This document shows positions 43,127 to 52,538 of a DNA stretch of 64,000 nt, piece after piece. Both the position numbers and the translations under genes were made by a program. The notes beneath the pieces are model-generated. The model saw only the letters and a list, made by a program, of their open reading frames with translations, had not been told where the DNA came from and searched no databases. The stretch is from Microbacterium arabinogalactanolyticum (GTDB lineage: Bacteria > Actinomycetota > Actinomycetes > Actinomycetales > Microbacteriaceae), in assembly GCF_030268005.1 (NCBI RefSeq), contig NZ_BRZC01000004.1:434001-498000 (forward strand). Reading direction: 5' to 3'. Positions within the stretch are counted from its first letter, which is position 1. Each line of letters begins with the position of its first letter.

Positions 43127-44488
43127 ATGGAGCGATTCGACACGGTCGTCGTCGGTGCGGGGATGGCGGGTGTCACGTGCGCCAGGATGCTGGCCGACGC
43201 CGGCAGGCGCGTCGTGGTGCTGGAGGCGCGGGACCGCGTCGGAGGGCGGATACACACGGACCGCGCCGCCGGATTCCCCGTCGACCTCGGCGCCTCCTGG
43301 ATCCACGGCATCGAGCACTCGCCGCTCTGGGAGCTGGTGCAGGCGCTCGGCATCCCGACGCGGGAGTTCACCGTGGGGAGCTTCCAGGCGGGCGGACGGC
43401 CGATGGAGCACTTCGACGGCTCCGGACGGCCGATGGATGCAGCGGCATCCGAACGATGGATCTCCGATGTGGAGGCGGTGGACGCCGCGCTCGTGGAGCA
43501 GATCGACGCCTCCGCCGCCGGGGACAGCTACCTGGTCGCGACCGAACGCGCGCTGGACGCCTCAGGGCTGGACGCCGAGCGGATCGACGAGATCCGTGAG
43601 TTCTTCCGCCATCGCGTCGAGGAGCAGTGCGGTGCCTGGATCGGCGACCTCGACGCGCACGGTCTCGACGAGGACGGCATCGACGGCGATGAGGTGATCT
43701 TCCCGCGGGGCTATGACGAGCTGCCGCACCGCATCTCGTCGGGGCTGGACCTGCGCACGGCGCATGTGGTCAACGCGGTCACCCGCAGGGGCGACGGCTG
43801 GACCGTGCGCACGGTCGACAGCGAGTTCACCGCGGCGGACGTGGTCGTGACGGTTCCGCTCGGGGTGCTGAAGTCCGGTGCGATCTCCTTCGAACCGCCG
43901 CTGCCGGCGGCTGCGGCGGGAGCCATCGAGCGCCTCGGCATGGGTGTGTTCAACAAGATCTTCGTGCAGTTCCCCGAGCGTTTCTGGCGCGCGGACACGT
44001 ACGTCATCCGCGCGCTCGGCGAGGCGGGCGAGCGCTGGCACTCCTGGTACGACGTGTCGTCGATCAGCGGCATCCCGACTCTTCTCACCTTCGCGGCCGG
44101 CCCGCTGGGCAGGCATCTGCAGACCCGTCCGGATGCCGAGGTCGTCGCGGACTCCGTCCGAGCGCTCCGCGCCCTGTACGGGGACGTCGTGGGTGAGCCG
44201 ATCGCCTCGTGGGTGACCCGGTGGGGCGACGACCCCTTCTCGGCCGGCTCCTACTCGCATCTGCCGATCGGCGCGTCGCACCACGATCACGACGCACTGG
44301 CGGGGCCGTTCGAAGGCGGTCTGCACTTCGCGGGCGAGGCCACCTGGGGCGCGGAGCCGGCGACGGTCGGGGCCGCGTACCGGTCGGGGCATCGTGCGGC
44401 GGAGCGGATCCTCGGGCGCAGCGTCGACCTCGCAGAGTTCGCGATGCAGGCGGCGGAGAGGACCGCGGATCGCGCTCCCCGGTCATGA
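43127..44488 (+). CDS. Flavin amine oxidase (FAD-dependent)
   Basis: A 453-residue FAD enzyme of the monoamine/polyamine oxidase family. The dinucleotide-binding motif is VVVGAGMAGVTCARML (residues 7-22), followed by VLEARDRVGGRIHT. The C-terminal FAD motif is LHFAGEATWGAEPATVGAAYRSG. PRGYDELP and VTVPLGVLK are also typical. It should oxidise amines to aldehydes with release of hydrogen peroxide and ammonia; the amine is unknown. The ATG at 43127 has CATACT 6 nt upstream. No export signal is seen. Confidence 0.9.
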   Translation: MERFDTVVVGAGMAGVTCARMLADAGRRVVVLEARDRVGGRIHTDRAAGFPVDLGASWIHGIEHSPLWELVQALGIPTREFTVGSFQAGGRPMEHFDGSGRPMDAAASERWISDVEAVDAALVEQIDASAAGDSYLVATERALDASGLDAERIDEIREFFRHRVEEQCGAWIGDLDAHGLDEDGIDGDEVIFPRGYDELPHRISSGLDLRTAHVVNAVTRRGDGWTVRTVDSEFTAADVVVTVPLGVLKSGAISFEPPLPAAAAGAIERLGMGVFNKIFVQFPERFWRADTYVIRALGEAGERWHSWYDVSSISGIPTLLTFAAGPLGRHLQTRPDAEVVADSVRALRALYGDVVGEPIASWVTRWGDDPFSAGSYSHLPIGASHHDHDALAGPFEGGLHFAGEATWGAEPATVGAAYRSGHRAAERILGRSVDLAEFAMQAAERTADRAPRS

Positions 44489-44587
44489 TTCTCCGTATCA
44501 GCACTGATGCGCGAGCCGTGATGCGCACCTAGCCTTCTGTCGGAACAGGGGTCGCATCGGTGCGCCCCGTCGATGGAAGGCGGAATC

Positions 44588-44935
44588 ATGAAGCGAATGG
44601 CACTGGGGGCCACCGTCGCACTGGTGTTCGTGCTGGTCGGGGCGGGCACGGCGTATGCGGGAGAGGTGACGGGCAATGGCAAGGAGGCGCAGGGCGCGAA
44701 TCACGCCTCCTCCGAATGCGCGTTCTCCGGACAGGACACCTGGGACCAGGTGGAGAACAACCCTGCGGGGTTCGACGATGACGCGCTCGCCATGCGCGGC
44801 AGCCAGAAGCACGGCTACCACGGCGTGCAGAACTTCGGCACGTTCATGCGCAACGCCGAGGTCAAGGCCTCGATGGGCGGCTTCAACCCCGGCGACGCCT
44901 GCCGGGGCAACATGACCGAGACCCCGGAGCCCTGA
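44588..44935 (+). CDS. Small secreted protein of unknown function
   Basis: A 115-residue protein with a clear Sec signal peptide (MKRMALGATVALVFVLVGAGTAYA, cleavage near residue 24). The mature part is about 90 residues, polar, with two cysteines (SECAFSG, DACRGN) that could form a disulfide. The central FSGQDTWDQV is unusual. I do not recognise the family well, though similar short exported proteins occur in actinobacteria. The ATG has AAGGCGG upstream. A stem-loop follows the stop. Confidence 0.8.
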   Translation: MKRMALGATVALVFVLVGAGTAYAGEVTGNGKEAQGANHASSECAFSGQDTWDQVENNPAGFDDDALAMRGSQKHGYHGVQNFGTFMRNAEVKASMGGFNPGDACRGNMTETPEP

Positions 44936-44951
44936 GCCGACAACCGGTTCT

Positions 44952-44980
44952 GCTCGCCGTCGGTCCTGCCGGCGGCGAGC
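44952..44980. terminator. Stem-loop between convergent secreted-protein and LOG genes
   Basis: An 8-bp GCTCGCCG/CGGCGAGC stem with further pairing inside a 13-nt loop lies in the 60-nt gap between convergent genes. Confidence 0.6.
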
Positions 44981-44995
44981 GTTCGGCCGCCTGCG

Positions 44996-46030
44996 TCAGC
45001 GAGCCGAGGGGAGCTCGTTGGTCGCGCGAATCAGCGCGAACAGCGAACCCACCGAGCGCTGGGCGAGGTTCAGCACGATGCGCGGCAGCTCGACGGCATC
45101 CCCGTCGGCGACCTCCACGTCGAGCGGAGCGGTGCGCTCGATGCGGCCTTCCGCGCACATGCCGCCGAAGCGCTCGTTGAGGCTGTCGATGTCGGCATCC
45201 GTCGGTTCGTGCACCAGGCGCAGGACCAGCCTGTCCCCCACCCAGCGCAGCGAGTCGTAGTTGCGCCAGAAGCCGGTGATGTTCGCCACCGCCTCGCTGA
45301 CCGAGTCGGTGATGAGCACGCGGTCGAGGTCGTCGCGTGAGATCACCCCTGCCGGGGCGAGGTGCTCGTCGACGAAGGTCTTCAGGCCGGTCCAGAACGA
45401 TCCGCCCTGGGCGTCGAGAAGCACGATCGGCATGGGCTCCGCCTTGCCGGTCTGCTGCAGGGTCAGCAGTTCGAACATCTCGTCCATCGTGCCGAATCCG
45501 CCGGGCAGGCAGATGAACCCGCGGGACTCCTTCATGAGCATGAGCTTGCGCGTGAAGAAGTACTTCATCGAGACGACCTGCGCATCCTGGGCGATGATCG
45601 TGTTCATCCGCTCCTCGAACGGCAGCCGGATGGAGACCCCCAGCGACATCTTCGCGCCGGCTCCCTCGGCGGCGGCCTGCATGATGCCCGGGCCGGCGCC
45701 CGTGACGACCATCCACCCGTCGCTCGCGAGTGCGGCGGCCACATCCCGCGCCTGGATGTAGAGCGGGTCGTCCTGCGCGGTGCGCGCCGACCCGAACACC
45801 GTGACCTTGGGCACCTGGTGGAAGGGCTGGAAGAGCCGGAAGGCATCGTGCATCTCGCTCAGCGCGGCTGACGCGATCTTCAGGTCGAGCCGGTCCGTGT
45901 GCTCGACGCCGAGCTTCAGCGCGGTCTGCATCATCCGCGCGATCAGCCCGCGGTCGGCGTAGATGCCTGCACGGTCGAGAAGCGTCGTCAGTTCGTGTCG
46001 CAGGTCGTCGTTCAGCGTGGCATCCGTCAT
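44996..46030 (-). CDS. LOG family (TIGR00730-like) Rossmann-fold protein
   Basis: A 344-residue protein with the lysine-decarboxylase-like Rossmann core. VTVFGSART, VVTGAGPGIMQAAAEGA and the signature FICLPGGFGTMDEMFE are typical of cytokinin riboside phosphoribohydrolases (LOG) and nucleotide 5'-monophosphate nucleosidases. It carries extra N-terminal (about 70) and C-terminal (about 90) regions, as in the long PpnN-like form. A nucleotide-hydrolysing role is inferred. CAGGCT lies 6 nt before the ATG. Confidence 0.85.
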   Translation of the reverse strand: MTDATLNDDLRHELTTLLDRAGIYADRGLIARMMQTALKLGVEHTDRLDLKIASAALSEMHDAFRLFQPFHQVPKVTVFGSARTAQDDPLYIQARDVAAALASDGWMVVTGAGPGIMQAAAEGAGAKMSLGVSIRLPFEERMNTIIAQDAQVVSMKYFFTRKLMLMKESRGFICLPGGFGTMDEMFELLTLQQTGKAEPMPIVLLDAQGGSFWTGLKTFVDEHLAPAGVISRDDLDRVLITDSVSEAVANITGFWRNYDSLRWVGDRLVLRLVHEPTDADIDSLNERFGGMCAEGRIERTAPLDVEVADGDAVELPRIVLNLAQRSVGSLFALIRATNELPSAR

Positions 46031-46091
46031 GCCCTCAGCCTGTCACAGGCGCGGCCCGGGCGGAGTCCTCGAGCAGGTCGGCCACGCGTGG

Positions 46092-46125
46092 GGAGGACCA
46101 TCGCGCCATGGCACGATGATCCTCC
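46092..46125. terminator. Near-perfect palindrome after proS
   Basis: Arms 46092-46108 and 46109-46125 pair over 17 bp with two G-U positions, centred on CCATGG. It lies 45 nt past the proS stop and upstream of the LOG promoter. It may be a proS terminator; a role as a protein-binding site is also possible. Confidence 0.45.
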
Positions 46126-46169
46126 TCACGGACGCGTCGGGCATCCGTGCCCGCACGGATGCTGTCAGC

Positions 46170-47924
46170 TCAGCGGGAGAGTCGCGCGACGGCATCCGCC
46201 GCCGAGATGGACTCACGCTCGCCGGTCGCGCGGTCCCACAGTTCGACCTGACCGTCTGCCGCACCGCGTCCCACGATCACGATCTTCGGCACGCCGACCA
46301 GCTCGGCGTCGCCGAACTTCACACCGGGCGACACCTTCACCCGGTCGTCGTAGAGCACGTCCAGGCGAGCGGCTTCGAGCTGGTTCGCGATGTCCTCCGC
46401 CACGTCGAACGCGACCTGGTCGCGCCCTGCGGCGACGACCTGCACGTCGAACGGGGCGACGGATGCCGGCCAGATCAGGCCCTTGTCGTCGTTGTTCAGC
46501 TCGGCGATGATCGCGAGGATGCGGGTGACGCCGATGCCGTAGGAGCCCATCGTGACCGTCACGAGCTTGCCGTTCTGATCGAGCACCTTCAGCCCCAGCG
46601 TCTCGGCGAAGAAGCGACCGAGCTGGAAGACGTGTCCGATCTCCATGCCGCGGGCGAGCTCGACCGGACCGGAGCCGTCGGGGGCGGGGTCGCCCTCGCG
46701 GACGTTCGCGATCTCGACGATGCCGTCGGCGAAGAAGTCGCGACCCGCGACCACCGAGTGCGCATGCTTCTCGTCGATGTTCGCACCGGTGATCCACGAG
46801 GTGCCCTCGCTCACGCGGGGGTCGACCAGGTAGCGGATGCCGGTGGCGGATTCCTCCCCGAGCACCGCACCGGTCGGGGACCAGGGCCCGATGTATCCGC
46901 GCACCAGCAGCGGGTTCTTCTCGAAGTCCTCGGGTGTCGCGGTCTCGACCTCAGCGGGCGCGAACGCGACCTCGGCGCGCTTCTCGTCGACCTCGCGGTC
47001 ACCGGGGATGCCGACGACCACGAGCTCGCGGGTGCCGTCGAGGTGGGTGAGCGCGAGCACCACGTTCTTGAGGGTGTCCGCCGCGGTGTACTCGCCGTCC
47101 AGCGTCTTGTTGGCATGCGCCACGAGCGTCTCGATCGTCGGCGTCGCGGGCGAATCGAAGATCGTCGCAGCGGGCACGGCGGAGAAGTCGACCGGCTCGG
47201 GGACAGCGGTGCTGAACGCCTCGACGTTGGCCGCGTAACCGCCGGCGGAGCGCACGAAGGTGTCCTCGCCGACCGGCGTCGGGTGCAGGAACTCCTCGCT
47301 GCGGGCGCCGCCCATCAGGCCGTTGTCGGCGTTCACGATCACATACTCGAGCCCGAGGCGCTGGAAGATCCGCTCATAGGCGTCGCGCTGCTTCTGGTAG
47401 CTGGCGTCCAGTCCCTCGTCGGAGGCGTCGAAGGAGTAGGCATCCTTCATGGTGAACTCGCGACCGCGCAGCAGGCCCGCGCGCGGACGCGCCTCGTCGC
47501 GGTACTTGTCCTGGATCTGGTAGATCGTCAGCGGCAGGTCCTTGTACGAGGAGTACAGGTCCTTGACCAGCAGCGTGAACATCTCCTCGTGCGTCGGCGC
47601 GAGCAGGTAGTCGGCACCCTTGCGGTCCTGCAGACGGAAGATGCCGTCGCCGTAGGACTCCCAGCGTCCCGACTGCTCGTAGGGGTCGCGCGGCAGCAGC
47701 GCGGGGAAGTGGACCTCCTGCGCCCCTGCGTTGCCCATCTCCTCGCGGACGATCTGCTCGATGCGCGACTTGACCTTCAGCCCGAGCGGCAGCCACGTGA
47801 ACACTCCTGGCGCCGCGCGGCGAATGTAGCCGGCGCGAACGAGCAGCTTGTGGCTGGTGACCTCTGCATCTGCAGGGTCTTCGCGGAGCGTGCGGAGGAA
47901 GAAGTTCGATAGACGTGTGACCAC
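46170..47924 (-). CDS. proS: Prolyl-tRNA synthetase, bacterial type
   Basis: A 584-residue class II synthetase. Motif 2 ([27 protein letters not shown]) and motif 3 ([16 protein letters not shown]) are clear, and between them lies the YbaK-like editing domain (about 230-390) that removes mischarged alanine. The C-terminal anticodon domain ends in SRL. The start is a GTG at 47924 preceded by a perfect TACAAT at 6 nt, a very strong leaderless-promoter example. In relatives it lies next to rimP/nusA; here it is 6.6 kb away. Confidence 0.95.
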   Translation of the reverse strand: MVTRLSNFFLRTLREDPADAEVTSHKLLVRAGYIRRAAPGVFTWLPLGLKVKSRIEQIVREEMGNAGAQEVHFPALLPRDPYEQSGRWESYGDGIFRLQDRKGADYLLAPTHEEMFTLLVKDLYSSYKDLPLTIYQIQDKYRDEARPRAGLLRGREFTMKDAYSFDASDEGLDASYQKQRDAYERIFQRLGLEYVIVNADNGLMGGARSEEFLHPTPVGEDTFVRSAGGYAANVEAFSTAVPEPVDFSAVPAATIFDSPATPTIETLVAHANKTLDGEYTAADTLKNVVLALTHLDGTRELVVVGIPGDREVDEKRAEVAFAPAEVETATPEDFEKNPLLVRGYIGPWSPTGAVLGEESATGIRYLVDPRVSEGTSWITGANIDEKHAHSVVAGRDFFADGIVEIANVREGDPAPDGSGPVELARGMEIGHVFQLGRFFAETLGLKVLDQNGKLVTVTMGSYGIGVTRILAIIAELNNDDKGLIWPASVAPFDVQVVAAGRDQVAFDVAEDIANQLEAARLDVLYDDRVKVSPGVKFGDAELVGVPKIVIVGRGAADGQVELWDRATGERESISAADAVARLSR

Positions 47925-47982
47925 GGGTCGATTGTATCGACCGCGTGGACGCCCATCCGCCGCGCCTCGGTTCGGAGCGCCG

Positions 47983-48753
47983 TCAGTTCAGCGCGCGGGT
48001 GCCCGCCGGGATCGCACCGTTCGCGTAGAGGTCGGCTGCCGTGTCCTGCAGCGCGGTCAGCGCGACGCGCTGCGGCAGTGGTCCGTACGAGATGCGGGCG
48101 ACGCCGAGAGCCTCGTACTCGGCCGCGGTGAGAGCACCGGGGAGGCCGATCACGCTGACCCTGCCCGCGCCGATCCCGTCGACGAGGAATCGGGTGGCGT
48201 CAGCGTCGAGGATGCCGGGCACGAAGACGGCGGTCGCACCGGCGTCGAGATAGGCGCGGCCGCGCTCCACGGCATCCGCCAGCTTGTCCGAGAGCGGCTT
48301 GTCACCGCCGCGCACGATGGCGTCGGTGCGGGCGTTGAGAGCGAAGGAGACGCCCTCGGCCTCACCGGCCTTGACGATCGCCTCGACCTGCGCAACGGAC
48401 TCCGCGAAGGGCTTCAGGCGGTCCTCGACGTTCGCGCCGACGATGCCAACGCCGATCGCGAGGCGGGTGGTCTCCTCCGCGTCGCCGTAGCCGTCGTCCA
48501 GGTCGGCCGAGACCGGCAGATCGACGGATGCTGCGATGCGGCCGACCATGTCGAGCATGAGCTCCCGGGGGATCTGCCCGTCCGAATAGCCGAAGCTCGC
48601 GGCGATGGAGTGCCCCGCCGTGGCCAGAGCGCGCGTCTCGGGAAGCGCGGCGATCGCCTTCGCCGAGACGACGTCCCAGATGTTGACGACGCGGAGGATC
48701 TCGGGGGCGGAGTAGAGGTCGGTGAGGGTGCGGGCCTTGTCAGCGGTGCTCAT
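47983..48753 (-). CDS. Isocitrate lyase / PEP mutase family protein
   Basis: A 256-residue TIM-barrel enzyme of the ICL/PEPM superfamily. [38 protein letters not shown] (the metal-binding acids) and [11 protein letters not shown] are typical. The KKCGH loop of isocitrate lyase is absent, so it is probably a small PEP-mutase-like lyase acting on oxaloacetate or a related acid; the exact substrate is unknown. TAGCGT lies 6 nt before the ATG. Confidence 0.82.
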   Translation of the reverse strand: MSTADKARTLTDLYSAPEILRVVNIWDVVSAKAIAALPETRALATAGHSIAASFGYSDGQIPRELMLDMVGRIAASVDLPVSADLDDGYGDAEETTRLAIGVGIVGANVEDRLKPFAESVAQVEAIVKAGEAEGVSFALNARTDAIVRGGDKPLSDKLADAVERGRAYLDAGATAVFVPGILDADATRFLVDGIGAGRVSVIGLPGALTAAEYEALGVARISYGPLPQRVALTALQDTAADLYANGAIPAGTRALN

Positions 48754-48859
48754 GGCTCCACGCTAGTCCCGCTCGCGGACACCGGCGCGCGGTCAGGCCG
48801 ACATGACGCGCGGTCGGTGCTCCCCGTCTCCCGAAGTGTCCGCGGCATAGGCTGACGAC

Positions 48860-50281
48860 ATGCCTCAGCGTCGATCACATGTCGCCCCGTCCGCCGAGCA
48901 GAGCGAGCTGGCCGCAGCCCTCGCCGCCCTGCGCGCGAGCATCGAGTCGCCCGTCGAGTTCTCGCCCGAGGCGCTGGCGGAGGCGGAGTCGGCGACACCT
49001 GATGCGCCGGATCTCGATCTGCGCGACGTGCCGTTCGTCACCCTCGACCCGGCCGGCTCGAAAGACCTCGATCAGGCCATGCACCTGTCTCGCGCCGGTT
49101 CGGGGTTCCAGGTGCGTTACGCGATCGCCGACGTCCCCGGTTTCGTGAAGGCCGGTGGTGCGCTGGACTCCGAGGCGCGTCAGCGTGGACAGACCCTCTA
49201 TCTGGCCGATGGGAAGATCCCCCTCCACCCGGAGGTGCTCTCGGAGGGAAGGGCCTCGCTGCTCGCCGATCAGGATAGGCCCGCGCTGGTCTGGACGTTC
49301 ACCCTGGACTCCGCGGGAGCTGTGACGGAGTTCCGCCTCGAGCGCGCGCTGGTGCGCTCGCGTGCGCAGCTCGACTACGTGGCGGCGCAGAAGCAGCTGG
49401 ACGCGGGCCAGGACGGCCCGCTGTCCCTGCTGGGCGAGATCGGCGGGCTGCGTCAGCAGCAGGAGCAGCAGCGCGGTGGTGCGAGCCTGAACCTCCCCGA
49501 TGAGGAGGTCGTGCAGAAGCCGGACGGCACGTACAGCATCGAGCGTCGGAGTCCGCTGCCCATCGAGGACTGGAACGCTCAGCTCTCCCTGATGACCGGG
49601 ATGGCCGCCGCGGAGCTGATGATCGGCGCGAAGATCGGCGTGCTGCGCACCATGCCGCAGCCGGATGAGGAGGCGTTCGCACGGTTCCGCCGGCAGACCG
49701 AGGCCCTCGGGCGGCCGTGGGGTGAAGGCCGATACGGCGACTACCTGCGCGGGCTGGACAAGAGCGACCCGATGACGCTGCCGGTCCTCGAAGCAGCCGC
49801 ATCGCTGTTCCGCGGAGCCGGCTACATCACGTTCGACGGCTCCGTGCCGACGGGCGACATCGAGCAGGCCGCGATCGGGGCGCCGTACGCGCATGCCACC
49901 GCTCCCCTGCGCCGGCTGGTCGACCGCTGGTCGCTGGCGATCTGCGAGGCGGTGTCGCAGGGCCGTCCCGCCCCGGACTGGGCGCGCGAGTCGCTCCCCC
50001 AGCTGCCCGATCTCATTCAGCAGTCCGCGCAGCGGGCATCGACGCTCGACGCCGAGACCATCAACCGTGTGGAGGCCGCACTGCTGCATCCGCTGGTCGG
50101 GAGCAGCATCGACGCCACCGTGATCGAGCTGCGCGGCGAGTCGCGCGCGGCCGTGCAGATCGCAGAGCCGGCCGTGACGGCATCCGCGCCCGTGCGGGCG
50201 GGGACGGCTCCGGGCGACACCGTGACATTGAAGCTGACCAGCGTGGACATCGCCAAGGGCGAAGTCCAGTTCGCCGCGTGA
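48860..50281 (+). CDS. RNB-domain ribonuclease (RNase II/R family)
   Basis: A 473-residue 3'-5' exoribonuclease. The RNB core has FVTLDPAGSKDLDQAMHL (the catalytic aspartate cluster) and YAIADVPGFV, and later GAPYAHATAPLRRLVDR. It is short: the cold-shock domains at the front and the S1 domain seen in RNase II or R are reduced or missing, as in the short actinobacterial form. TAGGCT lies 6 nt before the ATG. It overlaps the next gene, a kinase-like protein, by GTGA. Confidence 0.9.
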   Translation: MPQRRSHVAPSAEQSELAAALAALRASIESPVEFSPEALAEAESATPDAPDLDLRDVPFVTLDPAGSKDLDQAMHLSRAGSGFQVRYAIADVPGFVKAGGALDSEARQRGQTLYLADGKIPLHPEVLSEGRASLLADQDRPALVWTFTLDSAGAVTEFRLERALVRSRAQLDYVAAQKQLDAGQDGPLSLLGEIGGLRQQQEQQRGGASLNLPDEEVVQKPDGTYSIERRSPLPIEDWNAQLSLMTGMAAAELMIGAKIGVLRTMPQPDEEAFARFRRQTEALGRPWGEGRYGDYLRGLDKSDPMTLPVLEAAASLFRGAGYITFDGSVPTGDIEQAAIGAPYAHATAPLRRLVDRWSLAICEAVSQGRPAPDWARESLPQLPDLIQQSAQRASTLDAETINRVEAALLHPLVGSSIDATVIELRGESRAAVQIAEPAVTASAPVRAGTAPGDTVTLKLTSVDIAKGEVQFAA

Positions 50282-51132
50282 GCTCGCTGCCGGGTCTCGA
50301 CCCCGCCCAGCAGGCGTGGGTGACGGAGCGGATGCCGGATGCCCAGCTCGTGCGCGACATGTCGTGGGGTCTCGTCGAGACCACGGTGCTGCATGTGCGG
50401 GCGGGCGGCGACGACGTCGTGGTGAAGGCCGCCGGGCCGTCGGACACGCATCTGCCTCGGGAGATCTCCGCCCACGCGGGATACACCGCGCCGCTGATCT
50501 TGACCGGTCACGCCGCACGGCTGCGGGATGCCTCCGCCGAGGTGCGCGTGATCCTGTTGGACCACCTTCCGGGTGAGCTGGTGCTGGGCACGGACGCGGA
50601 GTGGCAGGCGGCCACCTACGTGCAGGCCGGAGTTCTGCTCAGGCGCCTGCACGAGCAGGAGTCGCGGACGGATGCCGAGTACGAGGCACGTGCGACGGCG
50701 AGGCAGCTGTACTGGCTCGATCAGCCGCATCGGATCGACCCGTCGATCGCCGCACGGGCGCGTCACGTGCTGGCCTCCGCTCCCGCCCCCGCGGTGATGC
50801 TGGTGCCGACGCACGGCGACTGGCATCCGCGCAACTGGCTCATCGACGACGGCGTCGTGCGGGCGATCGACTTCGGTCGGTTCGATTTCCGGCCCGCGGC
50901 CACCGACTTCGCGCGCATGGCCGCCCAGCAGTGGCGCGAGCGCCCGGATCTGGAGGCGGCGTTCCTCGACGGGTACGGCTCTGATCCCCGAGATCCCGAA
51001 CTGTGGCGGCTGGAAGCCCTGCGCCAGGCCGTCGGCACCGCGTGCTGGGCTTTCAAGGTGCGCGACGAGGCGTTCGAGCAGCAGGGCCATCGGATGCTGT
51101 CAGAGGCTCTGGCTGCGTACGACGGTTCATGA
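50278..51132 (+). CDS. Phosphotransferase of the APH/choline-kinase-like fold
   Basis: A 284-residue protein with the kinase catalytic loop THGDWHPRNWL (Asp in HGD and Asn) and the metal motif AIDFGRFDF. The family phosphorylates small molecules such as aminoglycosides, choline or homoserine. No resistance function can be inferred. The GTG start overlaps the ribonuclease stop, so the two are coupled. The pairing of an exoribonuclease and a small-molecule kinase is not one I can explain. Confidence 0.82.
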   Translation: MSSLPGLDPAQQAWVTERMPDAQLVRDMSWGLVETTVLHVRAGGDDVVVKAAGPSDTHLPREISAHAGYTAPLILTGHAARLRDASAEVRVILLDHLPGELVLGTDAEWQAATYVQAGVLLRRLHEQESRTDAEYEARATARQLYWLDQPHRIDPSIAARARHVLASAPAPAVMLVPTHGDWHPRNWLIDDGVVRAIDFGRFDFRPAATDFARMAAQQWRERPDLEAAFLDGYGSDPRDPELWRLEALRQAVGTACWAFKVRDEAFEQQGHRMLSEALAAYDGS

Positions 51133-51198
51133 CCTCGGAGATGTGCACGATCTCGGAGGCTTTCCGTGCGCAGCATCCGAGATTCTGCACATCTCGGA
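51133..51198. repeat. Inverted 23-bp repeat pair (REP-like element, left copy)
   Basis: Positions 51136-51158 and, inverted, 51176-51198 are imperfect copies of one sequence (core GAGATGTGCA-N2-ATCTCGG). Together they can form a stem-loop. A third copy, with the same GCCGCGCCC tail, lies on the other side of the operon at 52539-52582. Confidence 0.65.
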
Positions 51199-51226
51199 AA
51201 CTGTGCCGCGCCCCGACCCGACGCTC

Positions 51227-51273
51227 TTGAACTTGTATCAATCCATCGCTACATTTTGTGTCAATCAATTGAC
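51227..51273 (+). promoter_or_regulatory. Promoter and palindromic operator of the permease-gntR operon
   Basis: TTGAAC (51227-51232) and TACATT (51250-51255) have a 17-bp spacing, a good vegetative promoter. Over the expected start point lies GTCAAT-CA-ATTGAC (51260-51273), a palindrome of 6-bp arms. It is likely the operator of the GntR protein encoded second in the operon. The whole region is strikingly AT-rich for this genome. Confidence 0.7.
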
Positions 51274-51290
51274 TCATTGAGGTGGTGATC

Positions 51291-52181
51291 ATGGACATCG
51301 TCCTGTTGATGGTGCTGGCTATGAGCGTCGGACCGCTGGTGATCGCCACCGCGATCAGGTTCCTGCTCCTGCGAAACACGACTCCGCTGGGTCGCCTCGT
51401 CGCAATCCTGACGGTGATTGCCGGGCTCCTCCCCGCGGCCGGAGCGATTCTGCCCATGCTCAGCTCGTGGATCCCGCTGATCCCGCTGAGCCTGGACCTG
51501 GCGATCCTGGCCGCGGTACCGCTGGCCCTCGGCATCGTCGCGATGCCGTTGCTCATGGTTCCCCCGCGCCGCGTGCACACCGGAGGCGTCGCGGCGCTGA
51601 ACCGTCGTCACATGAGACGGTTCGTGCCCGTTCGGTGGACCTGGCTACTTCTCGCGCTCGTCGTCCTCGTGCTCGTGCCGACCATCGCGGCCGGTGCGGC
51701 CTCGAGTCGGGATGAGTACGGGCATTACACGCTCTACCGCACGTCGCTGGGGACGACTCGAATCGCCACGCGCATCTACGGCTGGCACTACTCGGTACCG
51801 TCCCTGATCATGCTCGCCCTGCTGCTCGCGATGATCTTCGCCGCCCTGTTCGTCATCACGTCACGCGCCTGGGATGACGACATCGAGGCGGATGCCGCAG
51901 TCCGACGCCTGCGAGCGGCAAACGTGCTCCGGATCGGGGGCGGCGCGATCCTCCTCCACCTCTTCGTGATCCTCCAGTCCATCGCAGGCACGGCCGGGCT
52001 GCGGGGCGCGGCCACGACGACGGAACTGGGCACCGTCGCCATGGGAACGCCGTTCGCGGCGCTGCAGCCGTGGCTGTTCTGGATGAGCCTGGCGGCGTTC
52101 GTCGTGGGGCTGACGCTGCATCTGCTCACGGCCCTGATGGCGATCCCCGCTCGGCGCGTCGCGACCGCATCGCGCTCATGA
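51291..52181 (+). CDS. Membrane protein of unknown function in a GntR-controlled operon
   Basis: A 296-residue protein with about seven helices (first around LLMVLAMSVGPLVIATAIRFLL). Between the third and fourth helix lies a short extracytoplasmic segment with SSRDEYGHYTLYRTSLG. No transporter or enzyme motif is recognised. The ATG at 51291 has GAGG upstream; GTG codons at 51282 or 51285 are less likely. The stop overlaps the gntR start (ATGA). YtrA-type GntR proteins often control membrane efflux or cell-envelope genes, which suggests but does not prove a similar role. Confidence 0.78.
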   Translation: MDIVLLMVLAMSVGPLVIATAIRFLLLRNTTPLGRLVAILTVIAGLLPAAGAILPMLSSWIPLIPLSLDLAILAAVPLALGIVAMPLLMVPPRRVHTGGVAALNRRHMRRFVPVRWTWLLLALVVLVLVPTIAAGAASSRDEYGHYTLYRTSLGTTRIATRIYGWHYSVPSLIMLALLLAMIFAALFVITSRAWDDDIEADAAVRRLRAANVLRIGGGAILLHLFVILQSIAGTAGLRGAATTTELGTVAMGTPFAALQPWLFWMSLAAFVVGLTLHLLTALMAIPARRVATASRS

Positions 52182-52525
52182 TCATCTCGATCTCCCCCTC
52201 AGGCGGCACTCCCGCCGAACAGGTGCACGGGCAGCTGCGCGGGCTCATCACGACCGGGGCACTCGCCGCCGGTGAACGACTCCCGTCGGTGCGACAACTG
52301 GCATCCGATCTGGGCATCGCGGCCGGCACGGTCGCCAAGGCGTATCGCCAGCTGGAGGATGAAGGCCTCGTCACCTCTCGCGTGGGCGCCGGCACCAGGG
52401 TCAGCCGGAGCGCGAGCACCGTTTCGCAGTCGGTCGCCGGTGCGGCCCGAGCACTCGCATCCGCCGCGCAGCGCGACGGCTTGACCCGTGAGGATGCCGA
52501 GCGCGTGCTGCGCGCCGTCTGGTGA
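52178..52525 (+). CDS. GntR family transcriptional regulator (YtrA-like)
   Basis: A 115-residue regulator with the GntR winged helix (AEQVHGQLRGLITTGALAAGERLPSVRQLASDLGIAAGTVAKAYRQLEDEGLV) and only a short C-terminal helical part, as in the YtrA subfamily, which lacks a large ligand domain. It is the second gene of the operon and probably represses it through the palindrome at 51260-51273. Confidence 0.9.
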   Translation: MIISISPSGGTPAEQVHGQLRGLITTGALAAGERLPSVRQLASDLGIAAGTVAKAYRQLEDEGLVTSRVGAGTRVSRSASTVSQSVAGAARALASAAQRDGLTREDAERVLRAVW

Positions 52526-52538
52526 CCGCCTCACAACC

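Noticed and set aside
46092..46125. Origin or recombinase site at the CCATGG palindrome
   Set aside because: No recombinase gene or repeat partner is nearby; its place after proS fits a terminator better.
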